DNA from: Candidatus Saccharimonadia bacterium | GTDB lineage: Bacteria; Patescibacteriota; Saccharimonadia; Saccharimonadales; Saccharimonadaceae | Direction of reading: 5' to 3' | Assembly (NCBI GenBank): GCA_023257055.1 | Contig: JALRDG010000049.1 | Location: forward strand, 1 to 19,335 | DNA: 19,335 nucleotides | Shown here: in pieces, positions 7,508 through 14,166 of the stretch | How the letters are laid out: each line of letters begins with the position of its first letter | How positions within the stretch are numbered: the stretch's first letter is position 1 | Program-made: the position numbers and the translations under genes | The notes under the pieces: model-generated | Databases searched by the model: none | What the model saw: only the letters and a program-made list of their open reading frames with translations | What the model was told of the DNA's origin: nothing

Positions 7508-8517
7508 TGTACCGCTCGGCTGAAATAAGTAAGGTAGCCTGGGATACATTCACACAGGCACGTGCAGAGGCTAATTTCTTGCATTCATGGCAGTGGGGCG
7601 ACGTTGCGGAACGTATGGGTGAGCTGATAGTTCGCCGTGGTATTTTTCATGAAGAAACCCTTGTTGGCGTACTGCTCGGTATCGTCCGTGACGCTCGCCG
7701 CGGCCGCTACTTGGAAGTACCGGGCGGTCCGTTAATTGACTGGACTGATAGGTCGCTTGCCGAGTTTGTTGCAGGTGAGATCGCGAACATTGGTCGTCAG
7801 CACGGCTGCGTATTTGTGCGACTTCGGCCACAGCTGTATGAAAGCGATGAAAATACACGACTGTTTACAGGGCTTGGTTTCCGACGAGCACCAATGCACT
7901 TGCATGCGGAACATACGAATATCCTGCACATAACGTCAACTGAAGACGAGTTACTTGCCGGCATGCGCCGACAAACACGTTACGAGGTTCGTCGCGGCGA
8001 TAAACAGAGTGTCGTGGTGACGGCTGCATCAGACAGTGCGGCGATCGATGAATTCTTTACTGTTCAGGCGGACACGGCTCGTCGGCAAGGGTTTATTCCA
8101 CCATCAAAAAAGTTACTTGAAGCAGAAGTGTCTGCTTTTACTGGCGACGCCGTAGTGTACCGGGCTGAACGGGAAGGGGAGCTTCTGAATCTCGCTCTTG
8201 TGTTACTGTATGGCCGTGAGGCGGTATATTTCGAAGCTGCAAGTACGCCAGAGGCGCGTAAATACCCCGGCGCCTATGCCATTGTATGGCAAGCGATTCG
8301 CGACGCCAAGGCGGCTGGCTGTGAGCGATTCAATTTCTGGGGAATTGCCTACAGCGACGATCCGAATCATCGCTATGCGGGCGTCACAACCTTTAAACGT
8401 GGCTTTGGAGGCGATGACGTGGCATACGTTCCGGCGCACGACCTAGTGTTGAAGCCTGTAGCATATCTAAAGAACTGGCTTGTAGAAACCGTCCGTAAAA
8501 AGAAAAGGAAATTATAA
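7507..8517 (+). CDS. FemAB/FemX-family peptidoglycan bridge aminoacyltransferase, copy 1
   Basis: The 336-residue protein belongs to the FemABX group of GNAT-like transferases, which move an amino acid from aminoacyl-tRNA to the stem peptide of lipid II or its precursor at the inner membrane face. It shows the N-terminal NFLHSWQWG (23-31), GGPLIDW (73-79), FVRLRPQL (103-110), a basic central helix around 153-164 (MRRQTRYEVRRG), NFWGI (276-280), FKRGFGGD (296-303) and AYVPAHDLV (306-314). A Lys/Arg-rich tail (329-335) could bind tRNA or lipid. The ATG overlaps the preceding TAA by one base. It is a tandem paralogue of the next gene and shares these blocks with it. Confidence 0.88.
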   Translation: MYRSAEISKVAWDTFTQARAEANFLHSWQWGDVAERMGELIVRRGIFHEETLVGVLLGIVRDARRGRYLEVPGGPLIDWTDRSLAEFVAGEIANIGRQHGCVFVRLRPQLYESDENTRLFTGLGFRRAPMHLHAEHTNILHITSTEDELLAGMRRQTRYEVRRGDKQSVVVTAASDSAAIDEFFTVQADTARRQGFIPPSKKLLEAEVSAFTGDAVVYRAEREGELLNLALVLLYGREAVYFEAASTPEARKYPGAYAIVWQAIRDAKAAGCERFNFWGIAYSDDPNHRYAGVTTFKRGFGGDDVAYVPAHDLVLKPVAYLKNWLVETVRKKKRKL

Positions 8518-9539
8518 TGAACGTTACTATTCGCGATATCACTGATAAAAAACAATGGGATGAGTTTGTCTCTAATCGTCCGGAAGCGAATTTCCTTCAC
8601 GCCTGGCAGTGGGGAGAGTTCCATCTTTCGCGCGGCCGCGAGGTCGTTCGCCGAGGTGTGTTTGACGGTGAGACGCTACTTGGCGTTTATGAGGGTGAAG
8701 TCGAAACAGCAAAGCGCGGTCGACACTTGTCGATCGCGGGTGGTCCGATTATCGATTGGCATCACCGTGAAGCGGTTGTTGCACTGCGCGATGACATGAA
8801 ACTACAAGCGAAAAATCACCAATGCGTATTCGTACGTGTCCGTCCACAGCTTGAAAAGTCCGACGAGTCGCTAGCGCTGTTTCGTGAACTGGGCTTTAAA
8901 AAAGCACCGATGTACCTGAGTGTCGAGCTTGCAGGCGTGCTTGATCTTGAAAAAACAGAGGAAGAGATTCTAAAAGGTATGCGTCAGCGCTTACGTCGAG
9001 CGCTTCGAAAAGCAGAAAAAAATGATATTACCGTTGAAACAAGTACCGACCCAGCAAAGATAAAAGAATTTTACGACATTCAGCTACAAACGGCTGGTCG
9101 GCAGAAATTCGTGGCCTTTTCGGAAGAATTTTTTACAAAGCAGTTTAAGGCTTTTGCTGATGATAATTCCGCTGTTCTGTATACGGCGCGCTACAACGGC
9201 GAAATTTTAGCCCAGAACTTTATGATTTTTTACGGAAACGAGGCGTCGTATCATTATGGCGTTAGTACCGAGCTAGGAACGAAACTGTCTGGCGCACCGC
9301 TCCTGCATATGCAGGCAATGCGAGATGCACGCGAGCGGGGCATTAAACGCTATAATTTCTGGGGCATTGTTGACGAAGAGGATACTAGTCACCGCTTTTA
9401 CGGCGTCAGTGTATTTAAGCGCGGCTTCGGCGTAGATGAACTGCGTTACGTACCAGCACATGACCTGGTTATTCATCCAGTGGGATACTTGAAAACCTGG
9501 CTAATCGAAACGGTTCGACGCAAAATTCGTAAAGTATAA
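8517..9539 (+). CDS. FemAB/FemX-family peptidoglycan bridge aminoacyltransferase, copy 2
   Basis: This 340-residue paralogue of the preceding gene has the same ordered blocks: NFLHAWQWGE (25-34), GGPIIDW (75-81), FVRVRPQL (105-112), the basic helix MRQRLRRALRKAEKN (155-169), YNFWGI (279-284), FKRGFGVDE (300-308), RYVPAHDLV (310-318) and a basic tail. The central region (about 170-260) is the least alike and is probably where substrate choice differs. By analogy with FemA/FemB and MurM/MurN, the two copies may add successive bridge residues. The ATG overlaps the previous TAA by one base and is preceded by AAGGA about 8 nt away. No terminator is evident after the TAA at 9537-9539, so some read-through into the next gene is possible. 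Confidence 0.88.
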   Translation: MNVTIRDITDKKQWDEFVSNRPEANFLHAWQWGEFHLSRGREVVRRGVFDGETLLGVYEGEVETAKRGRHLSIAGGPIIDWHHREAVVALRDDMKLQAKNHQCVFVRVRPQLEKSDESLALFRELGFKKAPMYLSVELAGVLDLEKTEEEILKGMRQRLRRALRKAEKNDITVETSTDPAKIKEFYDIQLQTAGRQKFVAFSEEFFTKQFKAFADDNSAVLYTARYNGEILAQNFMIFYGNEASYHYGVSTELGTKLSGAPLLHMQAMRDARERGIKRYNFWGIVDEEDTSHRFYGVSVFKRGFGVDELRYVPAHDLVIHPVGYLKTWLIETVRRKIRKV

Positions 9540-9615
9540 ATAACAATAATATTTTCTACCTTTTTGCGGTATAGTGTTGAGTAAGAATTACAGAGAACTA
9601 GCCATGCGTATGTAC

Positions 9616-9644
9616 TTGACTTTTTGTGCTTAAAATGCTATGCT
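9616..9644 (+). promoter_or_regulatory. promoter of the phosphoribosyltransferase-like gene
   Basis: TTGACT (9616-9621) is separated by 17 nt from TATGCT (9639-9644), which is preceded by an extended TGC. The predicted start near 9651 leaves a leader of roughly 24 nt with a weak AAGGT at 9661-9665, 9 nt before the ATG. It lies in the 135-nt gap after the Mur/FemAB operon. Confidence 0.7.
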
Positions 9645-9674
9645 TATCTCATAATAATATAAGGTCAATCTGCT

Positions 9675-10808
9675 ATGAGCGAGTTGTCGCGTACGCCATC
9701 ACCAGAATATAAAAAACTCCGTGAAAAATTCCATGATCATCCTCAGAATTATGAGTTGTTACGTGGTGAGCGACAGGCAGTCCAGGGTCGTCCTGGAGTC
9801 TGGGATGATGATTACTTATTTGAACGCTACCTCCACTATACCGACAAGGTGATCGGCATGATGGATGGTTCTGTTACTGAGCGCGAGCATCCATCAAAAT
9901 CTGATCCCGAATATGGTCGCCCGGTGACTGCACCCGACGCGGTTGTCTGGCTAGATAAATCTGCTCGGCCGGTGTCATGGTTTACGGATGCTTTCTGGGA
10001 ACAGTTCGCACAAGATGGCGCAGAGAAACCCGAAAACGAATTTTTGAACATAGATCGTACCAACTGGTTTGTTCGCCAAGGGCATGATGTACGTCAAGCA
10101 GAGACGGTGCTTGGACCGAATGATTTCGACATTAACATGGTTTCCGATGAAGACATTGCCCGTATACGCGCCGCGTTAATTGACGAGGACATCGACCCGG
10201 ACAACTGGCAGAACGATGTATGGAATAAGCCGACACGGTTGGATGGCAAAGAAGTACTAATTATTGATGAGGTGAAAAACAAGGGCGGCACCTTAAAGAT
10301 TGCTTTCGAGTTACTACGAAAGGCTGTGCCCGAGGCAAAATTTAGTGCTGACTACTTTATGAAGTCAGGCGTCCATGCGCTAAACGGACGCGCTGAAGAA
10401 CAGCAAATGAACTTTGCTCCGTTATGGTATGACGACAAGGATGCATTCGGCCGCGGAGTTGGCGACCCGAGTAAAACATACTACGAACAGCAATATGAAA
10501 AAGAGCCGACCAATGAACATCTCCGCAAAGCGTTAGCCTGGACGGTATTAAGTGCGCCGCACCATGATCCAAAAACTTTCGAAGAAGTAGAAGACATCAA
10601 GGCGCAGAAACTGCAGCAAGACATCGCCTTTTTGACGTATGGATACGGGGACGGACGTATTTTTCGTCATCCGGACCCAAACCGCGATTTTGATCAACTA
10701 GATGAGATATACCAACAGCAGGGTATTACACTAGGGCGCGGCCAGGGTAAATCTGGTGAATATCTCGAACGTCGCCGAAACGAAAACTCAGGCACTACCA
10801 AGAAATAA
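9675..10808 (+). CDS. phosphoribosyltransferase-like orphan protein
   Basis: The protein is 377 residues, soluble, highly charged and without a signal. The segment VLIIDEVKNKGGTL (194-207) fits the PRPP-binding signature of type I phosphoribosyltransferases (hydrophobic strand, acidic pair, short loop, GGT). A strand near 89-100 reads AVVWLDKSARPV, a conserved-looking block upstream of that loop. The N-terminal 80 residues and the C-terminal 120 residues, including a dense acidic/aromatic section and a polar tail, match nothing I can name. Family knowledge would allow a base or nucleotide substrate, but no purine or pyrimidine gene is nearby. It has its own promoter and terminator, so it is probably monocistronic. 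Confidence 0.65.
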   Translation: MSELSRTPSPEYKKLREKFHDHPQNYELLRGERQAVQGRPGVWDDDYLFERYLHYTDKVIGMMDGSVTEREHPSKSDPEYGRPVTAPDAVVWLDKSARPVSWFTDAFWEQFAQDGAEKPENEFLNIDRTNWFVRQGHDVRQAETVLGPNDFDINMVSDEDIARIRAALIDEDIDPDNWQNDVWNKPTRLDGKEVLIIDEVKNKGGTLKIAFELLRKAVPEAKFSADYFMKSGVHALNGRAEEQQMNFAPLWYDDKDAFGRGVGDPSKTYYEQQYEKEPTNEHLRKALAWTVLSAPHHDPKTFEEVEDIKAQKLQQDIAFLTYGYGDGRIFRHPDPNRDFDQLDEIYQQQGITLGRGQGKSGEYLERRRNENSGTTKK

Positions 10809-10815
10809 AAATATG

Positions 10816-10842
10816 CCCCGACAAGTAATGTCGGGGACTTTT
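10816..10842. terminator. bidirectional terminator between convergent genes
   Basis: CCCCGACA (10816-10823), loop AGTAA, TGTCGGGG (10829-10836), then ACTTTT on the plus strand. On the minus strand the hairpin is followed by ATATTTTTATTT. It serves the PRTase-like gene and the minus-strand gene ending at 10859. Confidence 0.88.
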
Positions 10843-10858
10843 GTTGGGCGGGCACATG

Positions 10859-11134
10859 TTACGGGATGAACTTCAGTTCAATGTCACCGAGGTCTTCTTC
10901 GGCGGAAATAACGTCGAGCATCGCGATGATGCCACAGCGCTTCTGGCCAAAGTAGCCGTACCCCTCAAGGCGTACGTGCCGATCGGTGAATACGCTTACG
11001 GATGACACACGCATTGCAATGGTGTGTGACTTTCCGTCACCAAATGTAAAGCGGATTTCGCGGGTTTCACGTTCGTGAATGGAGCCGTACGGCTGATTAT
11101 GCAGCGGTACGACAGTACCCTTGATAAGCGTCAT
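10859..11134 (-). CDS. hypothetical 91-residue beta-rich protein
   Basis: I do not recognise this protein. It is 91 residues, has no signal or membrane segment, and alternates short hydrophobic and charged runs (REIRFTFGD, TIAMRVSSVSVF, RHVRLEGYGYFG), as expected for a small all-beta fold. It ends IELKFIP. ATG 11134 is preceded by AAGG about 8 nt upstream. It ends at a bidirectional terminator and diverges from the gene at 11232 across an AT-rich control region. Confidence 0.7.
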   Translation of the reverse strand: MTLIKGTVVPLHNQPYGSIHERETREIRFTFGDGKSHTIAMRVSSVSVFTDRHVRLEGYGYFGQKRCGIIAMLDVISAEEDLGDIELKFIP

Positions 11135-11170
11135 TGTGCGCCTTACGATAGAGGTGTATGTGATTAGCCC

Positions 11171-11193
11171 GTATAAACTATACAGTATATAGT
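11171..11193. promoter_or_regulatory. AT-rich inverted repeats in the divergent control region
   Basis: ACTATA (11177-11182) and TATAGT (11188-11193) form an inverted repeat with a 5-nt spacer. Overlapping GTATA/TATAC arms sit at 11171-11183. They lie between the divergent starts at 11134 and 11232 and could be overlapping -10 elements or an operator. Sequence alone does not decide. Confidence 0.3.
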
Positions 11194-11216
11194 AATAAAT
11201 GTCAAGCGACCCTGTC

Positions 11217-11225
11217 TGCTATACT
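11217..11225 (+). promoter_or_regulatory. extended -10 promoter, leaderless arrangement
   Basis: TGCTATACT is a near-ideal extended -10 (TATACT at 11220-11225). The ATG at 11232 follows after 6 nt with no Shine-Dalgarno, so the mRNA should start at or next to the start codon. Confidence 0.6.
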
Positions 11226-11231
11226 AATGGT

Positions 11232-11675
11232 ATGACAGAAGAAACTTTTACCGACAATGATATTCGCGCCAAACTGATTGCAGGAGGGTCGCTCGACTTC
11301 GCCTGGAATGTCGGCCGTGCGCTATCTGACTGGCTACCTGGTGAAGGAATGGTGGCAATTATGCGTGCTGAAAACGCCAGCGAAACATTGGTAGCTGCAC
11401 TCATTGAAGGCTTGCGCTTGCAGGGACGAACCGTGTGTGATGCGGTCCGAGGGCAGATCGATCAACTGCGTGAAGTTATTGCCGACCAGCAGTACGCCGG
11501 TGGTGTGTTAGTCGGTTACGACGAAACCACACAGCAAGTAACAATTGAATTACTTGAAGAGCAGGGAAAATTGATCGATAGTCAGTCCGGCTTGTCGGAT
11601 ATTGAAATGATGATTGAAAGTGGCAATTTAGTGCCATCCGTCACGAAAGGTGAGTTGGTCGTTCTTAACGCATAG
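11232..11675 (+). CDS. stand-alone phosphohexomutase domain 1 homologue without the catalytic serine loop
   Basis: The 147-residue product resembles only the first domain of alpha-D-phosphohexomutases (phosphomannomutase/AlgC type). FTDNDIR (6-12) matches the family start FxAYDIRG. VGRALSDWLP (27-36), SETLVAALIEGLRLQG (50-65) and the end of the domain, IEMMIESGNLVPSVTKGELV (124-143), follow in family order. Where the enzymes have T(A/G)SHNP with the phosphorylated serine, this protein reads VGYDETT (94-100), and the sugar- and metal-binding domains are absent. It should therefore be non-catalytic. Start 11232 is preferred over an upstream TTG-type start at 11199 because the -10 box lies between them and homology begins at residue 6. 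Function is unknown; a binding or regulatory partner role is inference. Confidence 0.72.
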   Translation: MTEETFTDNDIRAKLIAGGSLDFAWNVGRALSDWLPGEGMVAIMRAENASETLVAALIEGLRLQGRTVCDAVRGQIDQLREVIADQQYAGGVLVGYDETTQQVTIELLEEQGKLIDSQSGLSDIEMMIESGNLVPSVTKGELVVLNA

Positions 11676-11687
11676 CACATGGGAAAA

Positions 11688-11721
11688 GGCCGCACACGTT
11701 CTTAAGGGAATGTGTGCGGCC
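11688..11721. terminator. shared hairpin terminator between convergent genes
   Basis: GGCCGCACAC (11688-11697) pairs perfectly with GTGTGCGGCC (11712-11721), and inner GTTC/GAAT bases can extend it. Only the minus strand has a following T run (TTTTCCC), so it best fits the membrane-protein gene ending at 11744, while also lying 12 nt after the stop at 11675. Confidence 0.75.
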
Positions 11722-11743
11722 ATGGTCAAGGAGCGCTGGCTTT

Positions 11744-11968
11744 TCATCCGATTGTCGGAGGTTGCTTCTTATCAATTCGCATGAGCACATAAACGCTAAA
11801 GCCGACGATTGCCAGAAGGAACAGTACGCCCATGTTGATACTGTTTAGTCCGTACAATCCAGTGATAAGGATAGAAAACCCGAGGGCAATCTTGCCGTCA
11901 CTATCAATTGGGCGATGCGTGTGCCAGTACCAGATCAGCGCTGCGCAGACGAGAAGTAGGACCCACAT
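11744..11968 (-). CDS. small membrane protein of unknown function
   Basis: The product is 74 residues from ATG 11968, which is preceded by AAGGG about 8-9 nt upstream. It has three hydrophobic segments: MWVLLLVCAALIWYW (1-15), a run around IALGFSILITGLYGL (29-43), and MGVLFLLAIVGFSVYVLM (48-65). It ends with a short basic/polar tail (RIDKKQPP). It is an integral membrane protein that I cannot assign to a family. A longer reading to 12049 would add 27 polar residues and run through its own promoter, so it is not preferred. Confidence 0.65.
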   Translation of the reverse strand: MWVLLLVCAALIWYWHTHRPIDSDGKIALGFSILITGLYGLNSINMGVLFLLAIVGFSVYVLMRIDKKQPPTIG

Positions 11969-12013
11969 GGATATTCCCTTCGCTCGATGAAATGTCACGA
12001 TGGTGACCTTTTG

Positions 12014-12042
12014 AGTATAACAATCTGGGGTAAAATCACCAA
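12014..12042 (-). promoter_or_regulatory. promoter of the small membrane-protein gene
   Basis: On the minus strand TTGGTG (12037-12042) is 17 nt from TATACT (12014-12019), which carries an extended TGT. The -35 box directly abuts the left arm of the CIRCE element, so HrcA could affect this promoter as well as groESL. Confidence 0.6.
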
Positions 12043-12069
12043 TTGGCACTCGACACTTGCAAGTGCTAA
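12043..12069 (+). promoter_or_regulatory. CIRCE operator (HrcA binding site) of groESL
   Basis: TTGGCACTC, nine bases, AAGTGCTAA. The consensus is TTAGCACTC-N9-GAGTGCTAA, so the spacer is exact and each arm differs at one position. It lies about 60 nt before groES, the usual setting. The heat-shock repressor HrcA must be encoded elsewhere. Confidence 0.93.
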
Positions 12070-12085
12070 TTTTTTTGATTACAAT
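12057..12085 (+). promoter_or_regulatory. groESL promoter overlapping CIRCE
   Basis: TTGCAA (12057-12062) is 17 nt from TACAAT (12080-12085). The -35 hexamer lies inside CIRCE, so a bound repressor would block RNA polymerase. The expected start near 12092 gives a leader of about 38 nt with GGAGGA at 12118-12123, 6 nt before the ATG. Confidence 0.7.
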
Positions 12086-12129
12086 AGGAATACACTTAAG
12101 TAATAACAGTCAAAAACGGAGGAATCTAT

Positions 12130-12393
12130 ATGAGTACACCGATTACACCTCTGGCTGATCGTGTCGTCGCGGTGCGTGAAGCCGTGAAAACACAGACCGC
12201 TAGCGGTATCTATTTGCCAGAATCATCAAAAGAAAAACCAGTTATCGCCGAAGTGCGAGCAGTAGGTCCGGATGTGAAGGCAGTTAAAGCTGGCGATAAG
12301 ATTATTTACAAGGAATATTCCACGACTGAATTAACGATCGACGGAACAGAATATCTTATTGTTCGCGAAGAAGATATTTTAGCAACGGTATAA
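12130..12393 (+). CDS. groES: GroES, 10-kDa co-chaperonin
   Basis: GroES is the heptameric lid of the GroEL chamber. The 87-residue protein has ITPLADRVV near the start, the mobile loop TQTASGIYLPESSKEKP (about 21-37), IAEVRAVGPD, VKAGDKIIYKEYSTTEL and a closing YLIVREEDILA. It is shorter than the usual 94-97 residues, mainly in the beta-hairpin/roof region. It is the first gene of the groESL operon, under CIRCE. Confidence 0.96.
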   Translation: MSTPITPLADRVVAVREAVKTQTASGIYLPESSKEKPVIAEVRAVGPDVKAVKAGDKIIYKEYSTTELTIDGTEYLIVREEDILATV

Positions 12394-12404
12394 GGAGGAG
12401 AAGT

Positions 12405-14048
12405 ATGGCAAAAAAAGTATTCTATGATGAAGACGCTCGCGAACGCGTACTTGGCGGTGCGAAAGCCTTGTACGACGCCGTAAAGGTAACGTATGGGCCA
12501 AAGGGGCGTAACGTTGTTATTGCCAAAGGATATGGCGGGCCAACGGTAACGCACGATGGTGTAACGGTCGCTGAGGGAATGGACCTTCCTGAACAGGATG
12601 ACGAAACACTTGGCTACAAGGTAGGTGCAGAACTGATTAAGCAGGCTGCGAGCAAGCTTAATAAAGTAGCGGGCGATGGTACGACGACAGTCACGGTTTT
12701 GACGTACAGTATCTTAAAGGAAGCAAACCGCCTGATTGCCGCTGGACATAATCCACAAGAACTCCGTAAAGGAATTGAACAGGCTGGTGCCGAGATTGTC
12801 CGTAGCTTAAATGATATGGCTGAAAGTATCGAAGGGAAGAGCGAGCGTGTCGCTGAGGTGGCGACAATTTCTGCTGGTGACGCGACGATTGGTAAACTTA
12901 TCGCTGATGTTATCGAAAAGATCGGTAAGGATGGCGTCGTTACCGTAGAGGCTGGGCAAGGCTTGGAGCTTGAGTCGGAAGTCGTTGAAGGTTTCAGTCT
13001 TGATAAGGGATGGGTCAGTCCGTTCTTTGTGACGGACACTGGTCGCCAAGAAGCAGTCTATGAAAGGCCAGCGATCATTGTCACGGACAAGAAAATTTCA
13101 AGCGTACAGGAATTCTTGCCAATGCTCGAAAAGCTTGCTCAGGCTGGCAAGAAAGATGTCGTCTTGTTTGCCGATGAAGTTGACGGCGAAGCACTGAGTA
13201 TCTTGGTGCTTAACAAGCTGAAGGGGGTGTTCAATACGGTTGCCGTAAAAGCTCCGGCATATGGTGATCGCCGCAAGGAAGTTTTTGGTGACATTGCCAC
13301 CCTAACCGGTGCAATGGTGATAACTGAAGAGCAGGGTATGACGTTTGAAAACGTTGGTCTTGAGGTAATTGGTACGGCTCGCAAGGTAATTGTCGGCAAG
13401 GATGAAACGACGATTATCGAAGGTGCCGGTGCAGCAGCCGACGTGACAGCGCGTATTGCGCAAATCCATTCAATGGCCGACAATGCATCCAGCGAATACG
13501 ACAAAGAGCAGTACGAAAAGCGTGCAGCCGCTCTGTCGGGTAAGGTAGCGGTTATTCGTGTTGGTGGTGCGACCGAAACGGAAATCGATGAAAAGAAATT
13601 CCGTGTCGATGATGCTGTTGCGGCGACAAAAGCTGCTTTAGCTGAAGGTATCGTTGCCGGTGGTGGCGTAACGCTCGTGAACTTAGCTGAAACGATTACG
13701 GTCGAAGGTAGCGATAGTATCGCAGCAGGCCGCCAAATTCTGAAGAACGCACTCAAGCAGCCATTCCGTCAGATTACGGTAAATGCCGGTCTCAATAGCG
13801 AAGCACTGCTTGCACAAGTCGAATCTGGCAAACCAGGCTTCGGTATTAATGTTATGAAACCAGAAGCTGGCCTGGTAGACGTTAAGAAAGATGGTGTCAT
13901 TGACCCAGCTCGCGTTACCAAGGAAGCCGTACAAAATGCCGTTTCCATTGCTTCGACGGCAGCGACGATGGGTGCACTCATTGTTGAAGTCCCAGAAAAA
14001 GACGCTCCAATGACAGGTGGTGGCATGCCAGGCATGGGAATGATGTAA
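12405..14048 (+). CDS. groEL: GroEL, 60-kDa chaperonin
   Basis: GroEL is the ATP-driven folding chamber. The product is 547 residues and full length. It has VTYGPKGRNVV (28-38), the nucleotide-site HDGVTVAEG (50-58), AGDGTTTVTVL (89-99), VGGATETEIDEKK in the intermediate region, GIVAGGGVTLVNLAE and a Gly/Met-rich tail (GGGMPGMGMM). Between the conserved DGV and AGDGTTT motifs there are about five more residues than in E. coli GroEL, around LPEQDDETLG (61-70). AAGGAGG at 12392-12398 overlaps the groES stop and gives a strong start at 12405. Confidence 0.98.
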   Translation: MAKKVFYDEDARERVLGGAKALYDAVKVTYGPKGRNVVIAKGYGGPTVTHDGVTVAEGMDLPEQDDETLGYKVGAELIKQAASKLNKVAGDGTTTVTVLTYSILKEANRLIAAGHNPQELRKGIEQAGAEIVRSLNDMAESIEGKSERVAEVATISAGDATIGKLIADVIEKIGKDGVVTVEAGQGLELESEVVEGFSLDKGWVSPFFVTDTGRQEAVYERPAIIVTDKKISSVQEFLPMLEKLAQAGKKDVVLFADEVDGEALSILVLNKLKGVFNTVAVKAPAYGDRRKEVFGDIATLTGAMVITEEQGMTFENVGLEVIGTARKVIVGKDETTIIEGAGAAADVTARIAQIHSMADNASSEYDKEQYEKRAAALSGKVAVIRVGGATETEIDEKKFRVDDAVAATKAALAEGIVAGGGVTLVNLAETITVEGSDSIAAGRQILKNALKQPFRQITVNAGLNSEALLAQVESGKPGFGINVMKPEAGLVDVKKDGVIDPARVTKEAVQNAVSIASTAATMGALIVEVPEKDAPMTGGGMPGMGMM

Positions 14049-14060
14049 ACACCCTATTAA

Positions 14061-14099
14061 AAAAATGACCGCTTAGTTGCAAGACTAGGCGGTCATTTT
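14061..14099. terminator. terminator of groESL
   Basis: TGACCGCTTAGT (14066-14077), loop TGCAAG, ACTAGGCGGTCA (14084-14095): a 12-bp stem with one wobble, flanked by AAAAA and TTTT, so it can work in both directions. Confidence 0.9.
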
Positions 14100-14119
14100 A
14101 TATTCAGTTTTGACTACTA

Positions 14120-14152
14120 AAAACTCCGCTAATGTGAAGGAAGCGGAGTTTT
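14120..14152. terminator. second hairpin terminator, for the minus-strand gene ending at 14167
   Basis: AAAACTCCGCT (14120-14130) pairs with AGCGGAGTTTT (14142-14152) around an 11-nt loop. T runs occur on both strands. It lies 14 nt past the stop of the acidic protein gene and 20 nt after the groESL terminator. Confidence 0.85.
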
Positions 14153-14166
14153 CTAGGGTAGTTATT

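Noticed and set aside
9570..9575. TATAGT as a further promoter after the FemAB operon
   Set aside because: There is no -35 and no TG extension; the promoter at 9616-9644 is far better.
9604..9633. Nine-codon mini-ORF before the PRTase-like gene
   Set aside because: It overlaps the -35 and spacer of the promoter, so it would not be on the main transcript.
11969..12049. 27-residue N-terminal extension of the small membrane protein
   Set aside because: It passes through an extended -10 promoter and puts polar sequence ahead of the first membrane helix; ATG 11968 has its own ribosome site.
12614..13039. 141-codon open frame antisense to groEL
   Set aside because: It is likewise a Ser/Thr/Ala/Ile-rich shadow of the GroEL reading frame.
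13139..13756. 205-codon open frame antisense to groEL
   Set aside because: It lies wholly inside a certain GroEL gene, is low-complexity (Ser, Thr, Ala, Ile) and has no ribosome site; it is a codon-bias shadow.
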